Source of the DNA: Trichoplax sp. H2 | Lineage: Eukaryota; Placozoa; Uniplacotomia; Trichoplacea | Reading direction: 5' to 3' | NCBI GenBank assembly: GCA_003344405.1 | Contig: NOWV01000034.1 | Coordinates: forward strand, 186,001 to 250,000 | Length of the DNA: 64,000 bases | In this document: positions 53,294 to 64,000 of the stretch, piece by piece | Numbering within the stretch: position 1 is the stretch's first letter | How the letters are laid out: each line of letters begins with the position of its first letter | The notes under the pieces: model-generated | What the model was told of the DNA's origin: nothing | What the model saw: the letters and a program-made list of their open reading frames with translations, nothing else | Database searches by the model: none | Translations under genes and position numbers: made by a program

Positions 53294-56200
53294 ATTGAAA
53301 TCCTAGAATGATTTGACAATAATTTAATTTTCTATAGCGGGTTTCGTTTAGCAAAATAACAGTAGAGTTGAAGACTTTAAATCCAATCACTGTTACGTTT
53401 TATTTCTTGAAATGACTAGAAATATCATTGAATAATAAGCTCTATTCCATTAACTTACTGGTAATAGCTTACAGTACTAAGCAAAACTAATACCGATCGA
53501 TTTAGACCATCAAAATGCTATTTGACTAAAGGTAAAGATTTACTCCTTCTGAATTAAAGACTGAGTAGCCAAGATATCAGTCATAGCTTGATGCAAGTTA
53601 TAATGTCCTAAAAATAATTCGATACAAACAATTAATTCGGGGTATCGGGTAGCGTACCTTCTAACGCTAATATATAATGCAAATAGAAGCCGTATATCTT
53701 GACCGTAGATCACTTCGATATAGATTAATAACTAAGAGTAAAATAAATACCGATAGTTTAATGCTGCAGATCGTTGAGATGATTACGAATTGAAGGTAAC
53801 GAAGATTTCTCCCTTTTTTTATAATGATAATCTGAACAAGCAAAGAATCAGCTTTGGCTATGAAAAGCTATTTTATATGACGACTAGTAAAAACATATAG
53901 TATAAATAATTGCTAACTAATAATGTTGTATAAATAATTAGCACTATAAGTACAATAAATGACGATAGCCTTACATCTCTAGGCTGATGATTGCTCAATG
54001 GTAAGGATTTCTCGCCTTTTGTCATCAAGACCTGTCTGATTTAGCAAGAAATCTGTAGTGGCTGGCTGGCTGATATTTCCTGGAAATATTAGTGATAGGG
54101 AACAAATGAATACTTTTCATTAAGCCACAGCTAGGTTGGGTCTTCAAGGACTGATTTGCTCGTTTATACTTCTTTTGATCTACTGATATTGGAAAATATG
54201 GTCGCATAAAAAGAAAATATGCCTACCATATGATAGAGAATAGACCTTACAACCAACTTCACTAGTCGTGATATTCATGACTTATAATAATTACGTCATT
54301 CAAATGTAATAATAATTATAAATTAATAATTCTTTCTACTGATATTTACTTATTTATTAATTATTGCTTCAAGGTATTGTTTAATAAAATTTTATAGAGT
54401 ATGACTATTCATTAGAATAAAGATTTTACTGTACCTCATTAAACATAATCATCACGATAAAGATTTAGTTTTATCGCCTATATGTTAGATAACCTTAAAA
54501 TTAGAAATTTTGATAGCTATAGCTTGTAGTAAGTGAGTAACTTTTACTATCGAGATCTTCTTATGCAATCGTAATGATTCATTAGTATACTTAAAACCTA
54601 CCTTAATCACATTCAAATCATATGTGGATTAGACAGTAGTGTCATGCACTTAATGAATAATTTTTAATATTGACACTTTTATGATGATCAATTACTGCTT
54701 TAAAGTGCCGATTAATGATATTTTCAGAATAGCATTCGTTATGGTAAGAAACTCCTTTACTACTCGATGAATTTACATTCCAGACAAATCAATAGACTTT
54801 CACTATTAATACTTGCTTAAAGTACTAGTTGATTATATTTTTTGGAATATTTATATTCACCATCTATACATTAGCCATCCTGAACTCTCGTTAGGGTTGG
54901 ACAGCAGCATCTTGCAGTAAATGAATAATTACGAGTATTAATACTGACTTATATAGCCAGCGTTATTGTGTTTAAGGTATAATATCAATTTTGGTGATAT
55001 TCTTCTGGATATACCATTCGATGCCCATACTTCAACCATATTGAAATCCCAACAAGATTGACACTAGTATGATAAAGTAAATGAGTAATTAGGTAACAAT
55101 ATTTGCTTATACAGTGATCATATTTAATGATTGTGTTTAAAATATCGTCAAATGCATTCTTACCCTAACCCTAACAAGAAGCCTAAGCTGATACTTTTAG
55201 AATATCAGTGTTCCTGAAGATATATAATTTGTTATAAGATGGCTTAGATTTGATCATTGTGATTAAGCTATAGTTCTGTTATTAAAGAATATATTATAAC
55301 CAAGCTAAAATTTTATAAAACTGAATAGTAGTGCCTTGCGGGGTTTCTTATTATTGCAATATTAACATGCGAAAACTTGTTTACTACGTACTTGTGTATA
55401 GGAAGATTCCTACCAAGTTTTGTATTTGATTTTCACATGTTTGTTTGTTAATCCGTATCACATGATGACTATATTGCATCATGCTCGTTACTCAACCAGA
55501 TAAGTAGCTAGTAATAACACCAAAGGTACCGTTGTAATATCGTCAAGTAATCATCTATTAGAGAATTCTTCTGTCACAATAAAATTTTACCATTACGGTG
55601 AAAAACTGTACAAGCATTCTAGCAGGTGTTCACATAACTTGAAATCGAACCTGTAAGCAAAAATGGTACTAAGGACTCGCAAAACTAGTGTCCGATAATG
55701 TAATAGATTAATATTCATATTTGTTGCTAAATTTAAGTAAAGATCTATTTACACTACAAATGAATACCAGAATGATATTGTACATTCAGTTATTTCCTTT
55801 AGTATTTACCGAATAGTAATTTCTTCATATAAGGATTAAAAAAGAATAAGAATTATAGCGATTGAATCATGTATATGTTGGTATTACAATACGTTTTATC
55901 ATGACTTTAGTAACACTAATGTATTTACTGCATATACTTTCTTTTAAATCCTTTCTTATTTTTATACATAAGCTACTCGACATACATGCATAATTATTGG
56001 CTTACTATCAACGATTTATAAAGTTACAGTACTTACTTTCTCTCTTACGACATATATAAGAAAGGAGATTATGTTAATTTCATCAACATTTAAAAAATTT
56101 TTAAATAAACATTGCTATATGTAAATTAAATGATTACAAAAAAACTATTTCTCTTTCTGATTTCTTAAAACTGCACCATCTTAATTGAGTAAAGTATATT

Positions 56201-57455
56201 AAGTACAGCTCAATCTTTATTCCATAGGCTTACATAATCCATCATAGAGTAATTTTTCACGTTTAAACGAAGCACAGTATCTACAAACCTTGGCATTATA
56301 ATTATCAGTGGATTAATAGTTATAACCCAAAGCAAACTCAAATAACCATCACTAGTATCCTCCATTAAATATTTAAGTGTAGTAACCAATAACAGATTGA
56401 TACAGTATGCCATAGTATCGCTGATACTATGGACTGACAAAGTCTTCAGTGGCAATAAAAATGGATCTGTAACATGCGTATCTTGCTATTCGTCATCAGC
56501 TTCAAGTCATGCGATAAAGTTATTATGCTTGTATATAATTAACAATCATTCATCGTGGCATGATCACGCAATATTTTTTTGCTTTTAAAACGCTAATCTG
56601 TAACAGAAGGATTGACAATACAATAGAACACTGTTTTTATTGCCCATAGTCATAACTTGAATTTACATATTCAAAAAATGAACATTTTCCTTTGTTAAAG
56701 GGCCCAGTAAGTAACAAGATTGAAATTAAAATCACTAATTACACAAAGGATTAAGATATCTTTTAGTTATAGTGGATATGTATACTCTTAAAATAGAATT
56801 TCGTAAAAAAAAAGTTACTTCTAAGTGAATAAGATAAAGTCAAGATCTTTACACCACATAGCACAAGATGTTTGTGCAAAGTCGCCTTATACTGTGTGTC
56901 CTCGTTTAAGCATTTCGAAAACACTTTTATATTGAGTGCGAACGTCGCAAATATCAATTACTCAAGCTAAATATTCGTATAAAAAGAAATCCTACATAAG
57001 TTAAAGGATGAAGTCATTGAACACTCCAATAAAACAAAATGTTAAATGCAGAATTATCGATTTGCAACAGGTTATCATAAACGTACAACACCATATGTAG
57101 ATTTATAATCGCTACATAAGTCACACACCCTGGGAAATAAATTTTAAGATATAGTACATAATAGAGCACAATCTATAGTGTAACAACTTTGTAGGCTAAA
57201 ATACATTTAACTGTCTAGGTTATAACAGCTATATCTATAATAACTGCATCGTTAGGGTAATAGTAATACTAAATTATTGCTAGCTTCATTTGTACACTAA
57301 GTTTCTGTTACAATAGCAATTAATTACCTGACTATTTCGAACTGTTTTAACTTTATTGTGTGTTTCTATTCTATTAATTTTTGTAACGTACTTACAAACA
57401 CATAACGATTATTTTGTTTTAATAAAAGCAGATTTCAATCTTTAACAATTTAACG
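53294..57455. other. Spacer between the two Hv1 genes
   Basis: About 4.2 kb. I find no third Hv1 copy. It holds a degenerate repeat array (53.46-54.5 kb). Further diffuse repeats to about 55.3 kb share a TTAGACAGTAGTGTC / TTGGACAGCAGCATC-like block followed by AATGAATAATT. Two CCCTAAC units lie at 55163-55175. The minus ORF 56455-56210 is unrecognised. Confidence 0.5.
53460..54480. repeat. Degenerate tandem array, period about 210-255 bp
   Basis: Diverged copies share AATAAATACCGATAG-like sequence at about 53486, 53741 and 53952. About 45-60 bases downstream comes GGTAAAGATTTCTC(C/G)CC-like sequence (about 53530, 53795, 54000, with another at about 54455). Similarity is too low for exact borders. 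Confidence 0.5.
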
Positions 57456-59108
57456 TTAAACGTACTGTATGTAATAGCTCAGATTTATAATCTTAGCCAA
57501 TGTAAGCCGATGATGTAGACTTTGCTGACGAGCCTGCAATATCCTATAATTAATTAATTCGCATGAAAAAATTACTGAATGTAATGAATGATTTATTAAT
57601 ATCAAGTAACTTATTCGTTATCAAATTTTCATGCTACTGCATCGACTTATAATATACAGTATTTAATATTATTAATGAAAATTTTTCCTTACTAAATAAT
57701 CCATGTAACTTACAACAGTAATTTCTTCCGATGCTGAACCGTTGGCTTGAGCAGTACTATTTCCATTTAAATCTACCTCGAGAAGGGGTTTCGGAATTGG
57801 TATATTTCTGTCCGTTAATACCTTTTTCAGCAGCTGAATTTCAGCCTAAAGGAAAATTTGACGATCATATATGTTTTATTGTTGTTAATTTATTGCTACA
57901 ATCTTGTAAGCTAATTTCAATGCAAATCTTAACCTCTTTACGATCTAATTTTTGTTCCAGGTATGAACGTGTTTTTTCAAGTTCGCGCCTTAAATGATGT
58001 ATTTTATCGTTGGCTTGTGATTTAACGGAACTTATAATACCTGAGATAAATTTATTCCATAGTAGAATATGTTAGAAAGAAAGCTACAAGAATAATATGT
58101 GAAAGGAGGATTTCACACTATTTCCGTACCATTGACAATCCTTGCTATACGCCACAACCGAAGTACTACAAGTAATCCGACTCCACTTAAGGCTTCAGAA
58201 TTTCTAAATGGAACATAGTCATTGAAATAATATTCTTTAAATTGCAACATTAATTATACTCCTATATGACAGAATTCCTATCGAAAATTCTATTCCTTAC
58301 GAGTATGCAATATCCAAGACAAAAGAAACAATAACGATCAACGCATCAAAAACTTCAAAATAATGTAAGAAGAATGCTAAATCGGATGCATATAGCTTCA
58401 GTACGATCTAATAAATAGAATCCATTTAAAAGAACATCAGGATTTTACTTTGTCGCCAGATTAGAAATGTATAATTTTTATTCAAGATATATCCTCAAGT
58501 ACCTACCTCAACAAGAAAAATTGCCAAAATAGCAATACTGGTGAAATGGAATGCACGTGCAAGCGGACTTGTATGATGTACTAAATATTAATTCATCGAT
58601 CAAATCGATGATGGAAAAACCAAACAGGGTCATAAAATTATCAAAACTTAGTAGTAGTAATCATTGTCGTTACTAATCATAACAAAACAGCTAATTTGTA
58701 TGCTTTCAAAACGTGGAAATTTCCCAGTTAATTAGATATACTTACCTTTTATAACACTTAAATCTATCAATAATTCAGCAATAACAATAAGGGCGTCTAA
58801 TATTACTAGGACCACTATGGCGATATGAACTTTGTGGCTATATATTAGTTGTCTTAATTTGGCACGATGACTAGAAATAAAATAATGGAGGAGAGATACG
58901 TTATTGAATCTTACGACATTGATACAATCACTATTGTGCTATATTAGCTGCGTATATTCAATAGCACTAATATAGCTACCAACTACTGTATAAAGATATA
59001 AGTAACTTACTCAGATCTCCATGTTACTGATTGAGGCGGATTCATTCCTTCATTATCACCATGTACCGCAAATAACGTTTCACTATTATTGTCACCATCG
59101 TCAATCAT
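57456..59108 (-). CDS. HVCN1: Voltage-gated proton channel Hv1, copy B
   Basis: Eight exons: 59108-59011, 58870-58746, 58580-58507, 58407-58301, 58203-58130, 58040-57934, 57845-57714, 57533-57456. The total is 795 nt, 264 residues, in frame and close to human Hv1 (273). S1 VILDALIVIAELLIDL has the selectivity Asp at D58. S2 ends ILAIFLVE, S3 is EVFDALIVIVSFVLDI, and S4 LRLWRIARIVNG has Arg at 150, 153 and 156. A coiled coil follows (SSVKSQANDKIHHLRREL, then AEIQLLKKVL) before NIPIPKPLLEVD and a polar tail. Exon sizes of 74, 107 and 107 nt and all phases match copy A, so the two arose by tandem duplication. Last exon: without splicing at 57714 the frame stops soon after, within about 50 nt; the spliced form is preferred because both sites are good and phase fits. 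Confidence 0.9.
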
Positions 59109-60125
59109 CTTTTCATAGCTAGATAGAAAGATTGTCCGTGTTACTGACTAGTATTAGAGCATAGACCATTATCCAATAAAATTACATAATAATATTAATT
59201 AAGACAAGATAGTCTAAGCAGTTAATTAATAGCAGCGGATTTCTACTGAACAATAACCTATAGGATAATATTTCCGTCAGTATTATTTTGTATGTGGCTG
59301 CAAATCGTCAACTACCATCCCTCTAAAGACAATTTTTTAGTCATCGTATTGAAGCCCTTGTTACATTCTAATCCTTGGTATTGTACATTGGTATTCACTA
59401 ATCGTTTGATTTTCATCAATAAAGTAATTGCAAGGAAGGGAAAAATTCAATTCAATGATGTTATTGACTAGTCCTATGCAATATGGTAATAATACACGTA
59501 TAAGAGTATAGGGTAAGCTAGACTAAAAATATCTACTGTAGCTAGCTCATAGTAAATTTCAAGTGTAGTTTCTAAAAATTCTGTAGTACAGTATATCGTA
59601 GTCACTAAAAAGTATCGTTACAGAGTATTGATTTGACTAACTTGCTCGTTAGCAATAACTTTCAAATATCGTTTCATAAGCTTTACAATAATTATGATAA
59701 ATAAAGCAAAAGTATCATACAATCAATAAACTATTAGCAGACCAACAACTAGCCCGTTAATAATAAGTTTAAAATGGAATTAGTAATACGCCACAGTATG
59801 TTGTAATTATAATAAATTACTTCTTTTCATGACATTGTACGTCTTTGCGTAGCTTTAATGATTCAACAACCACACAATCTATTGATGGTGTAGCTGAATA
59901 CTGAAATTACAATGTGCCCTAACAGGTTATGCAATAACCGTAATGTTATTCAACTTGAGCAAGCCATCTAAATGAGAAAGCAAGGCGTTGGTACAGATCG
60001 TCGGAAAAGGCCAATAGAAGAATATTTTAAGCTCTAGTATAACTCTGTCTTAAGCCCATCAGTTTAACTCCAAGTCATGTATAACGAGACTGAGGAGGTT
60101 ATGTTTTGTTCATGTGTTTAAAGAC
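59109..60125. other. Spacer upstream of Hv1 copy B
   Basis: Holds the presumed promoter of Hv1 copy B. I see no gene in it. Confidence 0.5.
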
Positions 60126-60133
60126 TATAAATA
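60126..60133 (+). promoter_or_regulatory. Candidate TATA box
   Basis: A perfect TATAAATA followed by GG, about 180 bases before the proposed start of the small membrane protein at 60308. Such clean boxes are rare at the other gene starts in this window. Its role is inferred from position. Confidence 0.4.
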
Positions 60134-60307
60134 GGCAGATTGACGAAGAAACTAACGCCTGTCTATTTTCAACTACGAGTAAAAGCCATTCGTTTTTCAT
60201 CTATTTGGTGATATAACAGTTTTGAACTTTACTACAAGTGAGAAATTGTCTAGTTTTGACTTTCAATCTGCCTCGTTGGCTGACTACATATTTAGATTGT
60301 AATCGTC

Positions 60308-60584
60308 ATGATGGCAATGGCTTGTAACTGCGATGGAAATGAGTGATTCGTTTCTACTCGTAGGTTTCATATTCTATTATTAATATGATTACTATATTAT
60401 TACAGTCAATCAACTTTCAATAGTGCGTATTTTAATAGCATATCTAGCCATGATTCCAATTTGGATGTTTATTCTTCCATTCATTAGAGTATGGCTACGT
60501 GAGTGCAACTATAAAGGTGAAAATAATGACCATCCAGAACAGCAACTTCTTGATGGTGATGTTGGGATGATACTACAGTATTAG
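60308..60584 (+). CDS. Possible 64-residue single-pass membrane protein
   Basis: Two exons: 60308-60323 and 60406-60584. The 82 nt intron begins GTAACT and ends TTATTACAG. The protein starts MMAMAFNQLS. It has one hydrophobic segment of about 22 residues (ILIAYLAMIPIWMFILPFI), then a basic RVWLRE and an acidic, polar tail ending ILQY. I do not recognise the family; it resembles small integral membrane proteins only in layout. The second exon looks coding. The first exon is five codons and a guess, so translation may start elsewhere or the exon may end a larger gene. Confidence 0.45.
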
Positions 60585-63205
60585 CAGGTTTAGCAAGCAT
60601 CAAGCGCAGCCATTGACAGTTAAAGGGAGTTATTATTGCCATCCCTATACCTTATAGCGTTAATATAATAGTAATGGTTAGGATACTATTATCCTGTCAA
60701 TAAAGAAGTTACTCTTAGCCGCATCAAAAGCCAATTGATTGGCATGGCATTAGGGAAACGGTGTTTTGATGCACTTTGATGTATACTTTTGACGAGGAGG
60801 GAGGTACCGACTGCTTCATCACTTTCAATAAAGGCCATCATGATCGTTGATCATGAAGGCTATCGATTATGGTAAACTGTATCTTGTATCCCATTAAGAT
60901 AGAACTATTCTATTGGGATTGGGTCTCCAACAAGACGGTCAATGAGAAAGTTGGAGATAGTTTGGAGAACGATTGGAATGGACATAATAATATACTGTAC
61001 AAGAGATATGCAATTTTCGAAATGATTATGATCACCATCATCGATTGTCAACACGATCGTAGAACAGTACAATGATGACAAGTCCTTATTCAAGATCGTT
61101 AAGATAGGAAAATCATGAGTAAGAATAAAGTGCGCGCATAAGAGAAAGAGAGAGAGAGAGAGAAAAAACTGAAGTAAAACATGGTGCATGCCATAACATT
61201 GGACTTATTTTGTTCAGGTTAGTGTGAAGAGAGAACGCTTACCCTGTCTCCATGTTGAATGTTGAAGGACTGGTGGATCGATCGGGTAACTGTCCCTTGG
61301 TGTTGATTCACTTAATTGTACGGAATAATTTCGCGTACTAGACGTCTACTCCACCAAATAGTAGATTGATGGAAGGAATAGAAGCTGTTCAACGTCAGAA
61401 TGAAGAAATAGAAGTCCAATCTCGCTATGAAATCATTTGTTTAGCAGCAAATCATGGAGGAGAAAATGGCTCCAGATCAAGGCGTTGACTTGACAAACAA
61501 GAGGGTGGTTAGGGGCTAGGCCGAGCAAGTCCTGTATACCTATTACAGAAGACCGGCGGGTAGGACACTCTCCAGTACTAGTATAGCACGGTACGTCACG
61601 GTACGGGACACATGATAGTGTACTGGTATCGTCATGGACGACTGGACGACCAGATGCAGTCCTTTGTAGGGGCCAGGCCAAGCTACTCCTGTACAGTACA
61701 GTACACTAGTGTACGACACTGTTAAGTACCAATACGGTACGGTACGTTACGGTACGTTACGGTACGGTACGTATGATCGTGTACTGGTATCGTCATGGAC
61801 GACTGGACGACTAGATGCAGTGATGTGTCCTTGACTCCTTGTGAGTACGGGATACGGGGCGTCCAGTACAGTGTCTTGTATGACTGTACAGTACTGTACT
61901 GTGCTGTAGGTAGCAGACCAGACCACTAATTAGCAGTGGTCTGGTGCGTATCAGTCCCGTGTCCTGCATTGACCATGGAAGGCATTGGACGGACTTTTTT
62001 ATACCAGATAAGTCGATCAGTATGGATCTTCCGCGTCTGTTATCCAAATCACTCGTATTTATTTGAATCACATTGATGATCTAAAGTTACTGCTTCCAAA
62101 TAGAGCTTAGCAACAGGTAATGGAATGCAATGTAACTGTATTTCATTGAGAAAAAACATCAGTCAATTCACAATCGACTGCCTGCATACTAAAGTACTGT
62201 CGTACCAAGCATTGATCTTGCTGTAATTTGTTGACCAAATGAGGTCCAGATGTATGTCCGTCCAAAAGAGTGGTACGTACTATGAGCCCATGACTTGACT
62301 GCGCAAGTGCCTATAGTAACATAGATACTCCAGTTTCAAGTCACGTGAACGCCGATGAAAGCGCTTGAACCTTCAGTACTGTACGATGTCGGTCTGTATA
62401 GCAATTTTGTCATAGTATTCAAGAAATAAACGAAGGAGAGAGCGATACTGCCAACAGATGAGAGACTGATTAAGCCCCCTGAGATCACCACAAATTGGAA
62501 CTTAAATTTGAATTTACAGCACTTTTCACTACTTAGTATGACAGGTCTATATACAGTACAGTATACTGTAAATCTGCTGAGCATTCTGATGGCATTTGGC
62601 ACGGACCACTTCCAGTAGTTCATGGGCAATTGGGCATGGGTGTATGCATCTGTACATGTCGCTAGGCAACAGGATCCTTACGCTTATGACCACCGACCGA
62701 CTTTGTTGTAATAGAACTTCTATAAATCTTGGACTATACATATTCATCATATAATGAATGAAGTATATAGAGAACTAATTTCTGTTACATAAAAGTTGTC
62801 ACTTAATCACTGCAAACATTGATATCAATTACTACTAATTTGCAATTGCTATTTGATGATTATCAATCATCAATTAATTATCAAGCATGACAATCAAGCC
62901 AACATCAATTAAAAGGCAAGAAACCAACAATGAATTCAATCAAGCCCACGACAACTACTTGTCAGCATCCTTGATTAGTAAAACGCTACGGTAAAATCAA
63001 GTCAAGTCTAGAATATGCAATCCCATCTTAGTATAACCGCAAGAAGAGCTTCAATAATCGATCCTCCTAGGTTGGAACTATTTTTCTTCTGTTTTAAAGT
63101 AAGAACGGATCTGAAACGATAAGGTATACTTTGCGTTTCTCTGAAGGATAGTAATCAAATTGAGCTCACTCAACAGAAGGTAGTTTCAAAACCTGGCGTT
63201 AAACT
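60585..63205. other. Spacer with repeats, no gene recognised
   Basis: Contains a GA microsatellite (61141-61163) and GTAC/GGTACG-rich repeats at 61.56-61.91 kb. Scattered short ORFs on both strands show no family resemblance. Confidence 0.5.
61560..61910. repeat. GGTACG short tandem repeat and a 161 bp offset duplication
   Basis: A run of (GTTAC/GGTAC)GGTACG units lies at about 61735-61772. On either side a segment reading GTGTACTGGTATCGTCATGG, then ACGACTGGACGAC, occurs at about 61617 and 61778. ACTGTACAGTAC palindromes are nearby. Confidence 0.75.
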
Positions 63206-64000
63206 ATGAACACGAACCAGCTGATAGCAAACCCTGTTGACGAGCAAGAGCCATTACAAGAAGACATAAATCAAGAGGTAGACACTTCTTCTATTGTTAT
63301 CATACCTTTCAGATTAGAAGCTACCATTAGACCAGCCGATCAGGTCAGAGGGTCTTTTTATGATCATTACTTAACACGTAAAATTACAAATCATGTAACT
63401 GCTACGATTATAGTCGAAGGCATGATAAGAACTCAACCAGAAGGACAACCTGATCTACATCCAATACATATACTTAACAATTATCATCAACAGCTTTCTT
63501 ATAATCTTGATAACCATGCAAATTGGCCCGAGTATATCTTAGATGATGAGTTAGGTCAAGATCAATCATTTGGCTTGCTACTGATCCCAGGTATGGCTAG
63601 AAAGACAATAGAAAAGCTACCTAATCACTGTCAACTTCGCCAAGAATTAGAGTCGAGAGCGATCAGGAAAGCACGACTAAGAGGTCAACCAATTCTTGGT
63701 ATTTGTGCGGGTAGCTGGCGTATTTGGGAGATTTTTGGTGAGCTTTATGTGGCTACACCAAATGGCTATGAGCTAAGAAGAACATTACAACTTCAAGACG
63801 TTCAGGATCATATGTATTATAGAATGACCTCTTTAAGTAGTCTAGGAGAGACTGTAGGTAATAATGAAATGGTTCATTATGTACTAATTCAACAAGATTC
63901 TCTTCTAAGTTGTATTATGGACTTTCAGCTGGATGCTGAAGTGCAAAAAATTCCAGTGAATAGCGTACATTGGAAATCACCTGTAGATGCGGACCATCCA
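63206..64000 (+). CDS. Class I glutamine amidotransferase-like protein (peptidase C26 type), C-terminus beyond the right edge
   Basis: Open for 265 codons from ATG at 63206 with no stop and no intron needed, unlike every other gene here. After a Gln/Glu-rich N-terminus come SSIVIIPFR, LLLIPGM (about 124-130), the nucleophile elbow ILGICAGSWRIWE (Cys about 167) and PVNSVHWKSP with a likely catalytic His (about 255). The order and spacing match class I glutamine amidotransferases, and the VNSxH motif is like gamma-glutamyl-GABA hydrolase (PuuD). Such enzymes hydrolyse gamma-glutamyl amides through a Cys-His-Glu triad; the substrate here is unknown. The insert between the N-terminal strand and LIPGM is long and has no match I know. 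Lack of introns hints at transfer from a bacterium or retroposition, but this is unproven. Confidence 0.75.
   Translation, partial: MNTNQLIANPVDEQEPLQEDINQEVDTSSIVIIPFRLEATIRPADQVRGSFYDHYLTRKITNHVTATIIVEGMIRTQPEGQPDLHPIHILNNYHQQLSYNLDNHANWPEYILDDELGQDQSFGLLLIPGMARKTIEKLPNHCQLRQELESRAIRKARLRGQPILGICAGSWRIWEIFGELYVATPNGYELRRTLQLQDVQDHMYYRMTSLSSLGETVGNNEMVHYVLIQQDSLLSCIMDFQLDAEVQKIPVNSVHWKSPVDADHP

Noticed and set aside
55163-55175. Interstitial telomere sequence
   Set aside because: Only two CCCTAA units; too short to call a telomeric remnant.

Overview
This is a eukaryotic nuclear window. It is AT-rich, its genes are split into many short exons with GT-AG introns, and it has long non-coding stretches. 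The gene set (maspardin, bubblegum-type acyl-CoA synthetase, lysosomal glucocerebrosidase, an ANK-LEM-GIY-YIG nuclease of ANKLE1 type, FAM227, a PIAS SUMO ligase and Hv1 proton channels) is typical of animals. The AT-richness, the small intron-rich genes and the retained U12-type intron suggest an early-branching animal such as a placozoan or cnidarian. That placement is inference; nothing seen here names the species.

Layout. 1-2033 (-): SPG21/maspardin, running off the left edge. 2034-10920: no gene seen. 10921-16138 (+): ACSBG, 17 exons. 17581-21573 (-): GBA, 9 exons, convergent with ACSBG. 25012-28812 (+): ANKLE1-like, 6 exons. 30924-35603 (+): FAM227 family, about 16 exons including one AT-AC (U12-type) intron, with a possible alternative last exon at 37458-37646. 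36.3-44.8 kb: an island of unrelated tandem repeats and a GTAC-rich palindromic field. 45620-49132 (+): PIAS, 16 exons. 51537-53293 and 57456-59108 (-): two tandem Hv1 genes with near-identical exon plans, separated by a degenerate repeat array. 60308-60584 (+): a possible 64-residue membrane protein behind a TATA box. 63206-64000 (+): an uninterrupted 265-codon ORF of the class I glutamine amidotransferase/peptidase C26 type, open at the right edge.

The genes do not form one pathway. ACSBG and GBA both act on lipids, the two Hv1 genes are a local duplication, and the rest look like ordinary neighbours. Exon boundaries were set by hand from splice signals, reading phase and recalled family sequences. 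Every multi-exon model closes in frame, except where a gene leaves the window, but none has been checked against transcripts.
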